NCBI GenBank assembly: GCA_014238155.1
Contig: JABABQ010000052.1
Location: 23,834 to 87,833 of the forward strand
Length of the DNA: 64,000 nucleotides
From: Rhizobiaceae bacterium
GTDB lineage: Bacteria > Pseudomonadota > Alphaproteobacteria > Rhizobiales > Rhizobiaceae
Reading direction: 5' to 3'
A program made the position numbers and the translations under genes. Under the pieces are notes generated by a model that saw nothing but the letters and a program-made list of their open reading frames with translations, had not been told where the DNA came from and ran no database searches. This document shows positions 9,801 to 18,096 of this stretch, one piece after another; position 1 is the stretch's first letter, and every line of letters begins with the position of its first letter.

Positions 9801-12463
9801 AGGTTAGTGCAGCTCACAACGCATTTGCAGCGCAAATTGAATCCGCTGACAGTCAACTTGCCCACCGGGCAAGATCGATCACTGAAACCATTACCGAAAC
9901 TAGTGAAACTCTCGACAACAAGGCTCTGGAACTAAGCCTGTCAATGGCTGCCCGCGCCGAAGAAATCGAATCCCGTGTTACGGAACGCCTGGCCAGTATC
10001 AATGAAACAATTGCCAGGGGCACCGCCGCTGCTGACGAAATGCTTGCCAGCCGAGCTGCCGGCATGAAATCCGCATTCGACGAACAAATTGGCGTGGTCG
10101 ATCTCACTTTGGGCACCCGGGTCGATGCGATCAATGCGTCGCTTGATGCCGGGGCCAGCAAGGTCAATGAAGTGTTGGAAGAACGCGCCGGCGAACTCTC
10201 CACAGCGCTTGATTCACACTTAACCAACATATCTTCGACACTGGTATCTGAAGCAATGAAGGCCGAAGGTGTCATCACCACATCAGTGGCCGCCATGGAA
10301 GGAAAGATTGGTGCGCAATTGTCTGCAGCGGAAGCTGCACTGGCGGCTCGCGCAGATCAGGTAACAACGACGCTCAGCCAACGCACCGCTGAATTGAACA
10401 CCTCTCTGGCCGCGCGTTCACGCGAATTGAGTCAATTACTGACGCGTGACACCATGCCGATGCTGCGCAAGTTTGAAGCTGACGGCCAGGCAGTTGCCGA
10501 AGCTCTTTCAAAGTCTACGCAGGACATCACTGCCGACTTAAAAGGAAAACTGGTCACCAGTTCCGAGCAGCTCAAAGCATCTGCTGATGCGGCTGCCGGT
10601 AAACTCGAAGGTATGCTCGTCGCCTCCAATCAGCGTATGGAAACTTCGGCCAATGCAGCAGCCGAGGACCTTGCTTCACGCTATCTGTCCCTTGAAGACC
10701 GTACCTCCGAATTGGTCAATCGCCTGACCAATTCGTCCGAACAATTGTCCAGTGCGGTCAACAATCAAACCGAGAACATCGTCGCAAGTGGTGAATCCGT
10801 CACCAAGCAAATTGCAGACATTGCTGAACATGTTGGCGAGCGGATCCGCTCAGAAAGCACCGCAATGGTCAACACGCTCACTGGCAAGTCCAATGAGTCC
10901 ATCGAGGCGCTGGGTGAAACCAATGAGCGGCTGAGCAGGGAAATTGGTGGATTGCTGGATCGTCTCGGTGAAAGCAATACTGATCTGGCCTCGCTGATTT
11001 CACTTGCGGATGAAAATCTTTCTACCGCGCAAAACTCCCTCAGCACACGTACCAGGGAATTTCAGCAGGTCGCTGGTCAGGCATCGGAAGATCTCAATAC
11101 GTCCAGCAACATGATCGAGAGCAACTATCTTGGATTGAAAGATGTGTCATCGACCGTGCTCGTTGAAATTGCAGAAATTTCCGGCCGATTTGAGGAACAG
11201 AGTTCTTCGTTGAACTCGATTTCCAGGCTGCTCGATGAAACCCAGAGCAATATCGCGGTCAGTCTCGATGACCGGCGCGATGCCATTGAAGCTCTGACCA
11301 ACGGGCTGGTGGCGAAATCCGTCGATCTGGAAGAGCTGATGGGACGATTTGCCCATATGATGGCCGACAGCGTCACCAACGCAGAAGGTCGTGCTCAAAA
11401 TCTGACACAGGGTCTGGCGGAAAGCGTTGGCTCTGTCGCTGCAGAAGCAACAGAACGCTTCGCAGCCGCCACTCAGGAAATGCAAAATACGGCTCACAAC
11501 TTGAGACAGGATCTAGCTAATACAAGAAATGAGCTCAAGAAATCGGTCATCGATTTGCCGGACGAGACCAAGGAAAGCACATCCGCCATGCGCCGGGTTG
11601 TCTCCGATCAGATCAAAGCGCTGAAGGACCTGACAGAGATCGTCAACAAAACAACACGCCTGCAGGATGCTGCACCGAGCAACGTCGCACCGGTCGCACC
11701 GGCGACCTCCGCCCGCGTTTCTCAACCAAATCCGACCGCCCTAACTTCTCCCTCAGCACCCCGCCCAACTCCACCGACAAGCAGGCCGGCTCCCCGTCCG
11801 CCGGTCCCTGTGCAGCCAACTGCACAAACTGCACCAATACCGGCTCCGGCAGTTTCTGAGTCACAAGTTGCGCCTCCTCCGCAGCCTGCACCTGCACCTG
11901 CACCGGTGAATGAAACAGTGATGGCGACTACACCAGCGATAAAAACGCGCGCACCAGTAGCGGCTCCGGTTCTTGAGAAATCCCCCCTACGGGGCGGGCT
12001 GAGCTTTGACGCAGGCGCATCCAGCAACCCGCCATTGCCTGGAGGCGATGGTTGGGTCAGCGATCTGCTGCGCCGCGCTTCCCGCGATGAAGCAGCCGAC
12101 ACGGTTCCCCGCGCGCGATCCGCCGAAGACAGCCTCGGTTCACTCTCCAGCGATATTGCAAAATCGATGGATCACAATGTTGCAGTTGAACTGTGGGATC
12201 GCTATCAGCATGGCGAGCGCAATTTGTTCCACCGAGGCCTGTACACCGCCCAAGGTCAACAGACGTTCGATGAAATCCACGAAAAATACCGGGCTGATGA
12301 TCGTTTCAAAGTTTCCGTCGATCAATATGTTGCCGACTTTGAACGATTGATTGCCGATGTGTCGAAGAACGACAGTGACAATATCATGACGCAAACCTAT
12401 CTGACGTCGGACACCGGTAAAGTTTATACAATGCTCGCACATGCGGCCAACCGCTTCGGCTAA
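6809..12463 (+). CDS. Growth pole ring (GPR/RgsE)-like giant membrane-anchored coiled-coil protein
   Basis: About 1,884 residues from the ATG at 6809, chosen because AAGG stands 9 bases before it; an upstream in-frame ATG at 6713 would add 32 residues. Order of parts: a polar N-terminus; two transmembrane helices at about 86-108 and 130-152; roughly 1,450 residues of alpha-helical, apolipoprotein-like repeats rich in A, S, Q, E, L, including 51-residue and 11-residue tandem repeats; a Pro/Ala-rich linker near 1625-1705; and a compact C-terminal domain of about 160 residues (VAVELWDRYQHGE region). This architecture matches the Agrobacterium GPR / Sinorhizobium RgsE proteins, which form a ring at the growing pole in unipolar growth. 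Identity with that family is by recall of architecture, not by search. Confidence 0.75.
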   Translation: MAKRVKKSAKESSDALNAVEEALKIDFGHEASADAAEDPYSSDPNQRGNDPAEMRTAIAPSSPAANDASGSGSARFAAALSRRPSNGILWTALFVSLGWVAVAFWAGYTVLGDKLIDLTAWTTLEANPGLIYFVASVTLPVLFIWGYAFMLRRAQELKLAARSMTEAAYRLIEPENDAISSVRSVGQAIRVEVSALTDGIERAMARASELEGLVHTEVSSLENSYSDNELRMRSLVEELANEREAIVNHTERVRSSISGASETLQEDLTLSAQQISENVALAQKQFSAALGGTNDDMKVSLDEASSALLDQIVLKGQEIGQQIENVGGSVVNQIESTRDKTGTVFDDMRAMMTVAGDNFNTALSNKSHDIGTQIDNAGAGLVDKLMATGQSATSAVEDVTASLTFASEALSETLTDRGNAIADRIDASAGALVESIATTGTATSNQLEIKTGELAERINFLSTDLQSKLGEQFSSIDENLNSSGNTLVEKLGSRTGDLAAVLAEGTQSVDQALEQKITNFGQVLSGRIESMTEQLGRRNESLDTSVSKIETALEVRTQQINDTLIERSREIASAFSEGQAIIKTDLTSQLEDTKETLDSKAMELGLSLAARVDEINQLVDQQISAADSQLENRAITVKDQIKETTQLFGQGSKELEHTFSTKLDDVKQLVDQLISSADGQLAARALNVQDQIKETSELLDNSALELGLNFSGKVDEINQMVDQLITSADGQLSARAMSVHGQIKETSELLDNKALELGFSFASKVDEIGQKVTEQVDQVGARLAEQATQVDEQLQTSHAALYEKADDYGLTLASHIAQAEQKAKAQMESTGDQLTKKLAHIDGQLSQSAEGLQNQANNLGNTLTGQIDEFNNKVAEQVDASTSKLAQQVDASGNKLAQHVDASGIRLAEHVNASSNRLVEQVDASSSKLAERVDASSSQLVERVDATSSRLAEQVDASSSKLVEQVDASSSRMVEQVVASGSNLTEQLSSSGNGLIGQVSAAHNAFAAQIESADSQLAHRARSITETITETSETLDNKALELSLSMAARAEEIESRVTERLASINETIARGTAAADEMLASRAAGMKSAFDEQIGVVDLTLGTRVDAINASLDAGASKVNEVLEERAGELSTALDSHLTNISSTLVSEAMKAEGVITTSVAAMEGKIGAQLSAAEAALAARADQVTTTLSQRTAELNTSLAARSRELSQLLTRDTMPMLRKFEADGQAVAEALSKSTQDITADLKGKLVTSSEQLKASADAAAGKLEGMLVASNQRMETSANAAAEDLASRYLSLEDRTSELVNRLTNSSEQLSSAVNNQTENIVASGESVTKQIADIAEHVGERIRSESTAMVNTLTGKSNESIEALGETNERLSREIGGLLDRLGESNTDLASLISLADENLSTAQNSLSTRTREFQQVAGQASEDLNTSSNMIESNYLGLKDVSSTVLVEIAEISGRFEEQSSSLNSISRLLDETQSNIAVSLDDRRDAIEALTNGLVAKSVDLEELMGRFAHMMADSVTNAEGRAQNLTQGLAESVGSVAAEATERFAAATQEMQNTAHNLRQDLANTRNELKKSVIDLPDETKESTSAMRRVVSDQIKALKDLTEIVNKTTRLQDAAPSNVAPVAPATSARVSQPNPTALTSPSAPRPTPPTSRPAPRPPVPVQPTAQTAPIPAPAVSESQVAPPPQPAPAPAPVNETVMATTPAIKTRAPVAAPVLEKSPLRGGLSFDAGASSNPPLPGGDGWVSDLLRRASRDEAADTVPRARSAEDSLGSLSSDIAKSMDHNVAVELWDRYQHGERNLFHRGLYTAQGQQTFDEIHEKYRADDRFKVSVDQYVADFERLIADVSKNDSDNIMTQTYLTSDTGKVYTMLAHAANRFG
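8573..9184 (+). repeat. Four tandem 153-bp (51-residue) coding repeats
   Basis: Within the GPR-like gene, units begin at 8573, 8726, 8879 and 9032, exactly 153 bases apart. Each unit carries QxKETxELLD, xALELG, KVDEIxQ and SADxQL. The middle two units are the most alike. A diverged fifth copy with SETLDNKALEL lies near 9890-9935. Confidence 0.85.
9437..9766 (+). repeat. Ten tandem 33-bp (11-residue) coding repeats
   Basis: Ten units of pattern QVDASSSKLAE start at 9437 in frame within the GPR-like gene. Variation is mostly at the Q/R/H, K/R/Q and A/V positions. An 11-residue period is the hendecad of right-handed or straight coiled coils and of apolipoprotein-like helices. Near-identity at DNA level in the later units points to recent expansion or gene conversion. 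Confidence 0.9.
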
Positions 12464-12464
12464 G

Positions 12465-12484
12465 CCTGCAGCGATAACTGCAGG
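12465..12484. terminator. Hairpin after GPR-like gene (weak terminator)
   Basis: CCTGCAG, a 6-base loop, then CTGCAGG form a 7-bp stem one base after the stop codon, but no T-run follows. It lies between converging genes and could end or protect transcripts; it is not a strong intrinsic terminator. Confidence 0.35.
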
Positions 12485-12554
12485 GACGGCAACGGCAATT
12501 GCGAGCGTCACTCGTGGCCAATTCGAAATTTCAATATCAAAAGTCGGCGCAAAA

Positions 12555-13211
12555 CTAAGTGCGGCGGACAATCCAGCTTACGATGTCGCGGGCGATGACG
12601 GCGAAGGCTGTGTCAAATGCATTGACCAGATCGTCTGGTTTGTCACTTAACGATTGGGCTGTCGATCGGAAAATGCGGGTTTCTCGCACCCGACCAGTCC
12701 GGTCAGTAAGCAGCTTGATGGACAGTTCAATTATGGCCACACCTTCTGCGACTTCGAACCGGCGTACATCGCTTACCAGTTGGTAGTCGATCACCAGGCC
12801 ATCACCCGGCTTGGCCGTTGCACGCGTGGCCGCCGCGTTATCAAATGACTCGACCAGTTTGGCCTGTATCAGCCGCGGAACAGTGTCCGACCATTGTGCT
12901 CCGGCCAGATAGGTGACGATTGTCGGCGTCGGTTTGACAACGATACGGTCGCTATCCAGTGATTTTAAGGCGGTGGGGACTTTAACCAGTATCTGGGCTC
13001 TGCTGCCGCCACGAACTCCACTGAATTGCGTCGGCGCGGAAATTTCGAATGTCTCGCGTGGCGCTTCGCCGGGCTTAACCAGTGCACAGGATGACAAAGC
13101 AACTACAGATGCAGCAATCAAAAGGTCACGCCCGTGACGCCGAATCGTCGGGCGGAAACCTTCAGCAGTGATCACTGGAAATTTACGGTTTTTAGAACCG
13201 ACCAACCGCAT
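12555..13211 (-). CDS. ABC-transport auxiliary lipoprotein (PqiC/Mla-associated)
   Basis: About 218 residues from the ATG at 13211 (AGGG 9 bases upstream; a TTG at 13214 is adjacent). After an unusually long basic N-terminus, a hydrophobic stretch ends in lipobox LSSC (Cys 42), so the protein should be an envelope lipoprotein. The rest matches the ABC-type transport auxiliary lipoprotein family that accompanies MCE proteins. It is the last gene of the mlaE-mlaF-mlaD-like operon, 41 bases after the MCE gene, consistent with a role in lipid traffic between the membranes. Confidence 0.8.
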   Translation of the reverse strand: MRLVGSKNRKFPVITAEGFRPTIRRHGRDLLIAASVVALSSCALVKPGEAPRETFEISAPTQFSGVRGGSRAQILVKVPTALKSLDSDRIVVKPTPTIVTYLAGAQWSDTVPRLIQAKLVESFDNAAATRATAKPGDGLVIDYQLVSDVRRFEVAEGVAIIELSIKLLTDRTGRVRETRIFRSTAQSLSDKPDDLVNAFDTAFAVIARDIVSWIVRRT

Positions 13212-13252
13212 CAATACTTACCCTGTAGCCAGTTTACACACGGAAAATCCCG

Positions 13253-14869
13253 CTAACGACGAACCCGCGTTCCCGATGATTCCCTTACTCTGCTTCCTCC
13301 TGCACCAGTTATCAGTGATGAAGGATTGCTTTGTAGATTCCTCATAACACGGTCGAACTGGTTAAGCGACTGGCGGGCGTCACGAATTAACCCCTGTGTG
13401 TCCGCCAAGCCACGCTTTGTAAATGCGTTTACGTTCCCAGCGATAGATGATACCTGCCTATCGAAGTTTGCGGCGGTCTGGCGGAATTGCGCCAGCGTGG
13501 ACTTAACGTCTGCCATCAACCCATCCGTCACGCCCGAACCCACAAGATCACCGACCTGAACCAGAATGTCATCAACTCTCTTGGAGGATTCATTTAGTCG
13601 GCTGGCCAATTCAGAAGCATCACTTACAATTCGGTCAATATCCTGAGCTCGCGCACCCAAAGGTGCTGTGACTTTAGCAACATCGCTGACAATGGTCTGA
13701 GCACCTTCGGCCGCGGTCGAGATGTTTTCCACAGCCTCGTTGATTTTTGCCGCATCAATTGCGTCCAGCAGTTTGGAAACATCACTGCTGGCCTTGCTCA
13801 GATCACCAATCAGTGTCCTGACTTGATTTTCATCAACATTGTCAAGAATTCTACGTGCCTGCGATGCGACTGCCTGAGCGTCTGTGATGGTGTTGTTTAG
13901 GCCCTCACCTTCAAATGCTGAAAGAAGTTGTTCGGCTCTTTCTGCGGATCTGTTGATATTTGATATCGTGGCAATTACCGTCTCGCGATCAACCGCAGAA
14001 ACGACACCATCAACCTTTTCAAGCGTGCCATTGAGATTGACGGTAAACTGATTGAGCTGATCAGCGGTGTTGTTGATCGTGTCGACAACCGCTGCAATCT
14101 GGTCGCGCTGTTCGGCCAGAGATGCGGTAAATGTTTCCACATTCTGAATTGTGTTCCTGATTGCTTGTGGTTCGACCGCCGCCAGAATTTCTTCAACCCG
14201 TATCAAACTGCCATCGAGTTTTTCAGACATTTTCTGCAGCGACACGGCGACGTCCCCTGCACTCTGCATAAACCGCCCAATACCATCGCTGTTTTGTGCC
14301 AGGGCTTGCGAAAATGTCTCTGCGTTGTTCAGCGTCCGGGTTACCGTATCACTATTGGCCTGAATGAAGTTTTCCAGCTTCTCCATCAAGTCGTCGGTTC
14401 GTGCTGCGATGCTGTTGACCCGTGTCAACAGATCAGACAGCGCAGACGGGTCGCCTGAAATGACCGGCACTTCACCGCTGTTTTCCACACCGGGTCCGAG
14501 CAATGCGGGAGCCGTGGGACTACCGCCCTCCAATTGAATGAATGCACCACCAGACAGGCCGCGAATTCCAATCGACGCCCGTGTGTCAGACCTCACCGGC
14601 GTTGCCTGATTGATCTTGGAGTGAATGATCACATACCGCGGGTCAGCACTGTCGAGTGAAAGTCCGCTGACACGACCAACGTCGATGCCGTTGAACTGAA
14701 CCAGACTGGCAGGTCCCAGTCCACTGACGGAGCCTCTGATGCGGATATCGATAGGTACAAGATTATCATCTTCTCCATAACGGCCGAACCAGTAGATGAC
14801 TGCAAAAACCGTGACCACTGCAACCAGGGTAAAAAATCCGACAGCGATGTAATTTGCTCTTGTTTCCAT
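13253..14869 (-). CDS. MlaD/MCE-domain lipid transport protein with long helical tail
   Basis: 538 residues: one N-terminal membrane anchor (about 8-28), an MCE domain (about 39-117, with GLxxGAxVxxxGIxVG-like spacing around FNGIDVGRV), then about 400 residues of predicted alpha-helical, Asn/Gln/Ser-rich sequence ending in a basic tail. E. coli MlaD stops soon after the MCE domain; long-tailed MCE proteins instead build tubes reaching across the periplasm. With the permease, ATPase and lipoprotein genes in the same operon it is most likely the substrate-binding periplasmic part of a phospholipid transporter. Confidence 0.87.
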   Translation of the reverse strand: METRANYIAVGFFTLVAVVTVFAVIYWFGRYGEDDNLVPIDIRIRGSVSGLGPASLVQFNGIDVGRVSGLSLDSADPRYVIIHSKINQATPVRSDTRASIGIRGLSGGAFIQLEGGSPTAPALLGPGVENSGEVPVISGDPSALSDLLTRVNSIAARTDDLMEKLENFIQANSDTVTRTLNNAETFSQALAQNSDGIGRFMQSAGDVAVSLQKMSEKLDGSLIRVEEILAAVEPQAIRNTIQNVETFTASLAEQRDQIAAVVDTINNTADQLNQFTVNLNGTLEKVDGVVSAVDRETVIATISNINRSAERAEQLLSAFEGEGLNNTITDAQAVASQARRILDNVDENQVRTLIGDLSKASSDVSKLLDAIDAAKINEAVENISTAAEGAQTIVSDVAKVTAPLGARAQDIDRIVSDASELASRLNESSKRVDDILVQVGDLVGSGVTDGLMADVKSTLAQFRQTAANFDRQVSSIAGNVNAFTKRGLADTQGLIRDARQSLNQFDRVMRNLQSNPSSLITGAGGSRVRESSGTRVRR

Positions 14870-14926
14870 AAATCAATTCACTGTGTTGTCTTCATTTGAA
14901 TGGCCGCATCTGATGTCAGGCATGTT

Positions 14927-15751
14927 CTAGTTCCCAACATTTCGCGCGCGTTTTCCGGTGAAATAGGCTTTGGTCCACGGGTCATCGACAGCAGTCATCT
15001 GGGCCAATGTACCTGTCGTCAGAACCACACCATCGCGTAACACCGCTATGCGATCACAAATGGCATGTAAACTGTCCAGATCGTGGGTGACCATATAAAC
15101 TGTCAGCCCCAAAGTGTCACGCAGCGATGCAATCAGATCATCAAAAGCAGCTGCACCAATTGGGTCCAGCCCAGAAGTCGGCTCATCCAGAAATACCAGT
15201 TGCGGATCAAGCGCCAGTGCGCGTGCCAGACTTGCTCGTTTGATCATTCCACCCGACAATTCGGAAGGAAACTTGTCAGCTGCTTCCGGTCCCAGGCCAA
15301 CCAAATCAATTTTTACACGTGCCAATTCATCCATCAGGCTTTGACTCAGATCAAAATACTCGCGCATCGGTACCTGAATATTCTCTTTCACAGTGAGCGA
15401 TGAAAACAGAGCACCGTGTTGAAACAAAACCCCCATCCTACAGTCAATTGAAAGTCGGTCTGCCCCGCCGGTAGAATCGTAATCAAGCCCAAACAATTCT
15501 ATCTGGCCGGCATTTTTTTTGATCAGGCTCAAGACCGAGCGCATGAGTACGGATTTGCCGGAACCGGAACCTCCGACAAATCCCAATATCTCTCCACGAT
15601 ATACATCTAGATTGACGCCTTTGAGCACTTTGTGTGTTCCAAACGCCACTTCAACATCCCTGATCCGCAGGATGACATCGCGCAGTGCATTTTCTTCTAA
15701 TTGCTGCGAAGCACTTGTGAATTGCTGACTTGTTGTCGATGCCGTCGTCAT
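14927..15751 (-). CDS. Mla-type ABC transporter ATP-binding protein
   Basis: About 274 residues from the ATG at 15751, one base after the permease stop codon; a longer frame starting at 15871 would overlap the permease by over 100 bases and is unlikely. Walker A GGSGSGKS at 60-67, the ABC signature LSGGM and Walker B LVFLDEP are intact. The sequence groups with MlaF-like ATPases that drive MCE lipid transporters. The one-base spacing suggests translational coupling with the permease. Confidence 0.9.
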   Translation of the reverse strand: MTTASTTSQQFTSASQQLEENALRDVILRIRDVEVAFGTHKVLKGVNLDVYRGEILGFVGGSGSGKSVLMRSVLSLIKKNAGQIELFGLDYDSTGGADRLSIDCRMGVLFQHGALFSSLTVKENIQVPMREYFDLSQSLMDELARVKIDLVGLGPEAADKFPSELSGGMIKRASLARALALDPQLVFLDEPTSGLDPIGAAAFDDLIASLRDTLGLTVYMVTHDLDSLHAICDRIAVLRDGVVLTTGTLAQMTAVDDPWTKAYFTGKRARNVGN

Positions 15752-15752
15752 C

Positions 15753-16934
15753 TCAATATCCAATCGAAGCAAAGAACATGGCGAACATTCCGTCGACGAC
15801 AATGACTGCGAAAATCGCTCGGACAACGGCTGACGTTGTTCTGCGTCCCAGCGATTCTGCGCTGCCTTCAACCTTCAATCCTTCGACAGCCGCTGACAGA
15901 CCAATGATAACAGCCATCACCGGCGCTTTGATAAAACCGACAAACAGATGTTTGGTTTCGACACCGGTCTGCAATGTGGTCAAGAACTGCTGAGGCGAGA
16001 TCCCTACATAAAAGTCACAAACCACAATTGCGCCCAAAATCCCCGCAAGGTCGCTGAGCAGCACCAGGATGGGCAGAGCGATAATCAACGCCACCAGTCT
16101 TGGAAAAATTAAAACGCCGACGGGGTTGAGGCCAATCACTGTCAATGCATCAATCTCTTCGCGCATTTTCATTGTGCCAAGTTCTGCCGTGATGGCACTT
16201 CCCGTTCGACCGGCCACCATCACGGCCGTCAGCAGCACACCAATTTCACGAAAATGCAGGATCCCCACGAGATTGACGGTCAGCAATTCCTCACCATAAA
16301 ACCGCAGCTGATAGGCACCTTGTTGAGCAATAATCGCACCGATCAAAAACGACATCACTCCGATCACCGGGATGGATCGCAGTCCCATTTGGTCCAGATG
16401 GTGTATGATCGAGGTCAAACGTATTCCACCCCGGCGACCTGCCTTCATTTGCGGACCGCGAACTGATGCCCCCACCAGATAACAGGCATTGATAACATCG
16501 CGTAGCGCGTCCTGCGTCGAATGACCCAGACGTTCCAGCATTCGTGAAACAGGATTTCCGGGCAGAACATTTGCAGATTGGATACTTTGGTGTTCCAGCG
16601 CAATTACCTGTACCAGCCGCGCACGACGCTGATCCGCGTCAACATGGTGGAAAACAATGGATTTGCTATTTGCCGCCAGACGCAGCCGTTCAATCATCCA
16701 GGCTCCGGCGGTATCAAATCCCGCCACGGCGGTGCTGTCCACATTCAGCTTGCGACATCCATTCAGGTCCAACCTGCCTAATTCTTGCTCCACCGCATTG
16801 ATGGTCCCGATGGTCCAGTCACCGGAACAATTCATCGTCCACGTGTCCGCGGACCGCTCAAGCCGGAAGGTGGCTGAGTTCGTGGCTCCATTCAAACCAT
16901 CTGTTATCTGAGTGTGATTTTGGTCGGCAGACAA
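15753..16934 (-). CDS. STAS-MlaE fusion permease
   Basis: 393 residues, apparently starting at a TTG at 16934 (no in-frame ATG before residue 34). Residues 1-110 resemble a STAS domain like MlaB (FDTAGAWMIERL helix), and residues 130-393 are the MlaE permease with its multiple membrane helices and the EIDALTVIGLNPV loop that contacts the ATPase. In E. coli MlaB and MlaE are separate proteins; here they are fused. It is the first gene of the four-gene lipid transport operon. Confidence 0.85.
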   Translation of the reverse strand: MSADQNHTQITDGLNGATNSATFRLERSADTWTMNCSGDWTIGTINAVEQELGRLDLNGCRKLNVDSTAVAGFDTAGAWMIERLRLAANSKSIVFHHVDADQRRARLVQVIALEHQSIQSANVLPGNPVSRMLERLGHSTQDALRDVINACYLVGASVRGPQMKAGRRGGIRLTSIIHHLDQMGLRSIPVIGVMSFLIGAIIAQQGAYQLRFYGEELLTVNLVGILHFREIGVLLTAVMVAGRTGSAITAELGTMKMREEIDALTVIGLNPVGVLIFPRLVALIIALPILVLLSDLAGILGAIVVCDFYVGISPQQFLTTLQTGVETKHLFVGFIKAPVMAVIIGLSAAVEGLKVEGSAESLGRRTTSAVVRAIFAVIVVDGMFAMFFASIGY

Positions 16935-17003
16935 CTTACAATCCGTATCCAGGTTGAACGGGACTCAATTCCCGGCAATCAAACACAACCTCATAATGCA
17001 CAT

Positions 17004-17981
17004 CTATATATCAAGTGCACGGGCCATAACAGGGGGATCGATATTGCCCCCAGACAATGTCGCCAGAACGATTTTTCCGGCAACGTCAAGCTTGCCACTC
17101 AACAGCGCTGCCAGTGTAACAGCACCACCGGGTTCAACAACCAGTTTCAGTTCATGAAATGCAAAGGCCACCGCCTCCAGCGCATCCTGATCGCTGACCA
17201 CCAGACCATCTGCCAATTGGCCCTTGCAAATCGCAAAGGATGCCTCGCCGGGCATCTGCGTCAGTATAGCGTCACAAAGGCTGGGCGTGTTTACATTGCC
17301 TCCCAGTCGTTCGCCGGCAATATGAGACCGTCTCTGATCATCATGCCCCTCGGGCTCAACCGGATGAATGTGCAGGTCGGGAAAGTGATGTTTGGCAGCA
17401 AGAGTGATTCCAGCCATCAGACCACCGCCACCTGCGCAAACCAGGAAGTGATCCGCGACCAACCCCAATTGTTGGAGGTCTTGACACGATTCAAACCCGA
17501 CGGTTCCCTGCCCGGCAATAACATCATGATGCTCATATGGATGCACAAGTATGGCGCCTGTTTCCTCAGCGTGGCGTTGGGTCAGTTTTTCTCGATCTTC
17601 AGTATAGCGATCATATTCGATGATTGTTGCACCAGACCGGGCCGTCCGCTGTTTTTTCAGCTGCGGTGCGTCCTGCGGCATGATGATGGTTGCCTGTTGC
17701 CCCATCAGGCGCGCGGCTTCAGCAATGCCCTGAGCATGATTACCCGACGAACAGGCAACAATACCTCTCTTTCGGCCCTCTTCGCCCAAACGGCTGAGCG
17801 CATTATAAGCACCGCGAAATTTGAAGCTGCCGGTTCGTTGCAGGCATTCTGCTTTCAAAAATACCCTACCACCAACTCGGTCATCCAGCAGACTATTATT
17901 GATGATCGGAGTGCGTACGGCGTGGCCCTTCAGGACTTCAGCAGCGCTCAACACGTCAGAAAACGCGGGCAAGTTTGACAT
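17004..17981 (-). CDS. Threonine/serine dehydratase family PLP enzyme
   Basis: 325 residues of the fold-type II PLP family. The Schiff-base lysine is K54 in TGSFKFRGA, with SSGNHAQG for the substrate carboxylate and the glycine loop CAGGGGLMAG for the cofactor phosphate. It lacks the C-terminal ACT-like regulatory domain of biosynthetic IlvA, so it is a catabolic threonine dehydratase, serine racemase or hydroxyaspartate ammonia-lyase type; sequence alone does not decide. It is divergent from the SDR gene across 115 bases. Confidence 0.85.
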   Translation of the reverse strand: MSNLPAFSDVLSAAEVLKGHAVRTPIINNSLLDDRVGGRVFLKAECLQRTGSFKFRGAYNALSRLGEEGRKRGIVACSSGNHAQGIAEAARLMGQQATIIMPQDAPQLKKQRTARSGATIIEYDRYTEDREKLTQRHAEETGAILVHPYEHHDVIAGQGTVGFESCQDLQQLGLVADHFLVCAGGGGLMAGITLAAKHHFPDLHIHPVEPEGHDDQRRSHIAGERLGGNVNTPSLCDAILTQMPGEASFAICKGQLADGLVVSDQDALEAVAFAFHELKLVVEPGGAVTLAALLSGKLDVAGKIVLATLSGGNIDPPVMARALDI

Positions 17982-18096
17982 CAGGGGTTTCCCAGTAGTT
18001 CGGATGCGTCTAAATGCGGGTGTAAGAACCTAGAATAATTTGCTTCAAGCCAACAATCCAGAGAATTGGTTTGTAAACACATTTGGAGAACACGAA

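Noticed and set aside
16914..17978. 354-codon open frame on the plus strand
   Set aside because: Antisense to the PLP dehydratase gene, which has all its family motifs.
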